Source of the DNA: JAUXFK01 sp034189035
Lineage (GTDB): Bacteria > Desulfobacterota > UBA8473
Direction: 5' to 3'
Length of the DNA: 5,894 bases
Assembly: GCA_034189035.1 (NCBI GenBank)
Contig: JAXHVA010000188.1
Span: 1-5,894 of the forward strand
A program made the position numbers and the translations under genes. Positions within the stretch are counted from its first letter, which is position 1. Every line of letters begins with the position of its first letter. The notes beneath the pieces were generated by a model. The model searched no databases. It saw nothing but the letters and a program-made list of their open reading frames with translations, and had not been told where the DNA came from. This document shows, piece after piece, positions 5,043 through 5,894 of the stretch.

Positions 5043-5894
5043 TTTTCCTGTCCTTCTTTCTCCAACAATGGTTCTGATTTTTTCTCCTGAGGCCTTAAAA
5101 ACCACATAAAACAACCAAGTAAAGCAAACAAGGTCAACGGAGGGATAAAATGCTTAAAGATGGCATGCTGTATAGGCTCTGTGTAATTGGGAGCTGAAGT
5201 ATATCCAAAATCGGGAAAATCAATATCTTCAAAGGGGAGACTTGATAGATAAAGCCAGGAGGTCCCTCCCAATTCATGCTCTCCGTATATATGAGGAACA
5301 TATCGATCCGGATATCTCTTGATGCGTTTTTCGGCTATTTTGATTAATTCGCTTCTCTTCCCAAAGGTCATAACCTCCATAGGACAAGCCTCAATACACG
5401 CAGGTATTTCCCCTTTTGATGTCCTCTGTTCAAAACAGAAGGTACATTTTCTCACCTGAGGCGTGAAAGCGTTTGAATACTCATATGCAGGAACCTGGAA
5501 GGGGCATGCAACCATGCAATAGCGACATCCGATACACTTCCAGGGATCGTATCTCACTGCCCCGTTGTCTTCTTTTGTCAAGGCCCCAACGATGCAGGCT
5601 GAAACACAGGCAGGATCATTGCAATGCATACACTGAAATTTTACAAATTGCTCTCTTTTATTTTTGCCGAGATAGCGATTGACAACTGTATAAGAATCCG
5701 ATGTCATTCTTCTTCTTTTCTCAAAAACAGAGTCGTTTTCGAAGGATTCGGGCTGTTTCCTCGGCAGATCCTCATTTATCTGGTTACATGCCTTTTCGCA
5801 TGTACGGCACCCCACACAAAAAGTCGTATCAACCAGAACTCCAAGAATATCACCATGACCGACCGTACGCATATCAGCCCAGACATCACTACTT
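5039..5894 (-). CDS. hybA: HybA (HmcB/DsrO)-type four-cluster ferredoxin subunit, 5' end outside window
   Basis: Electron-transfer subunit expected on the periplasmic face. Counting from the internal ATG at 5872, all sixteen cysteines for four [4Fe-4S] clusters are present: C19/22/25/29, C81/84/89/93, C113/116/119/123 and C143/146/159/163. A single C-terminal helix (about 242-259) precedes a charged tail. The stretches CMHCNDP, GCRYCMVACP and PHIYGE...GGTS, the FEDIDFP-like segment and the membrane tail closely parallel HybA of E. coli as I recall it. The frame stays open from 5872 to the right edge with no stop. HybA proteins carry an N-terminal Tat signal before the first cluster, so the ATG at 5872 is almost surely internal and the true start lies beyond 5894. 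It overlaps the HybB-like gene by 4 nt (translational coupling). The protein upstream of it, perhaps a multiheme cytochrome c or hydrogenase subunit, is not visible. Confidence 0.9.
   Translation of the reverse strand, partial: SSDVWADMRTVGHGDILGVLVDTTFCVGCRTCEKACNQINEDLPRKQPESFENDSVFEKRRRMTSDSYTVVNRYLGKNKREQFVKFQCMHCNDPACVSACIVGALTKEDNGAVRYDPWKCIGCRYCMVACPFQVPAYEYSNAFTPQVRKCTFCFEQRTSKGEIPACIEACPMEVMTFGKRSELIKIAEKRIKRYPDRYVPHIYGEHELGGTSWLYLSSLPFEDIDFPDFGYTSAPNYTEPIQHAIFKHFIPPLTLFALLGCFMWFLRPQEKKSEPLLEKEGQEK

Noticed and set aside
5043..5114. Upstream ATG adding 24 residues to the HybB-like protein
   Set aside because: It would overlap the ferredoxin gene by 76 nt, while the ATG at 5042 has an ATGA coupling and a ribosome binding site.

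Overview
The window reads like a membrane redox locus from an anaerobic bacterium of the sulfate-reducer / syntroph type. Desulfobacterota ('Deltaproteobacteria') is the best guess; Thermodesulfovibrio-like Nitrospirota cannot be excluded. The guess rests on gene content: a NarI/DsrM-type cytochrome b followed by an HdrD/DsrK-type iron-sulfur protein, a single-domain response regulator, and a HybA/HybB (DsrO/DsrP, HmcB/HmcC) pair. The DNA is moderately AT-rich, and the non-coding parts are markedly more so.

Layout. Positions 1-662 hold no convincing gene. They form a long AT-rich regulatory region with phased A-tracts, a TTGACA box followed by a perfect 15-bp palindrome, a 14-bp palindrome, and a perfect 12-bp inverted repeat enclosing 59 nt. 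Plus strand: a five-helix cytochrome b (663-1562) and a cytoplasmic CCG-domain iron-sulfur protein (1563-3173), abutting with no intergenic base. After a 135-nt gap with its own promoter-like sequence comes a CheY-like response regulator (3309-3698). Minus strand, converging on these: a 16-cysteine HybA-type ferredoxin (5039 to the right edge, its N-terminus outside the window), overlapping by ATGA a HybB/NrfD-type ten-helix membrane subunit (3822-5042). A 123-nt convergent spacer with a strong hairpin separates the two units.

How they may work together (inference). The four redox proteins correspond to every non-cytochrome-c module of Hmc- or DsrMKJOP-type transmembrane complexes. HybA takes electrons on the periplasmic side and HybB connects them to menaquinone. 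The cytochrome b passes electrons across the membrane to the HdrD-like subunit, which works in the cytoplasm on a thiol/disulfide, an electron-transfer flavoprotein or a similar partner. The order cytochrome b / HdrD-like / lone response regulator matches hmcE-hmcF-rrf1 of the Desulfovibrio vulgaris hmc operon. Here, however, the B- and C-type subunits lie on the opposite strand. Whether this is one complex split over two convergent units, or two separate menaquinone-linked modules, cannot be decided from the window. I see no mobile element, CRISPR array, tRNA or rRNA.
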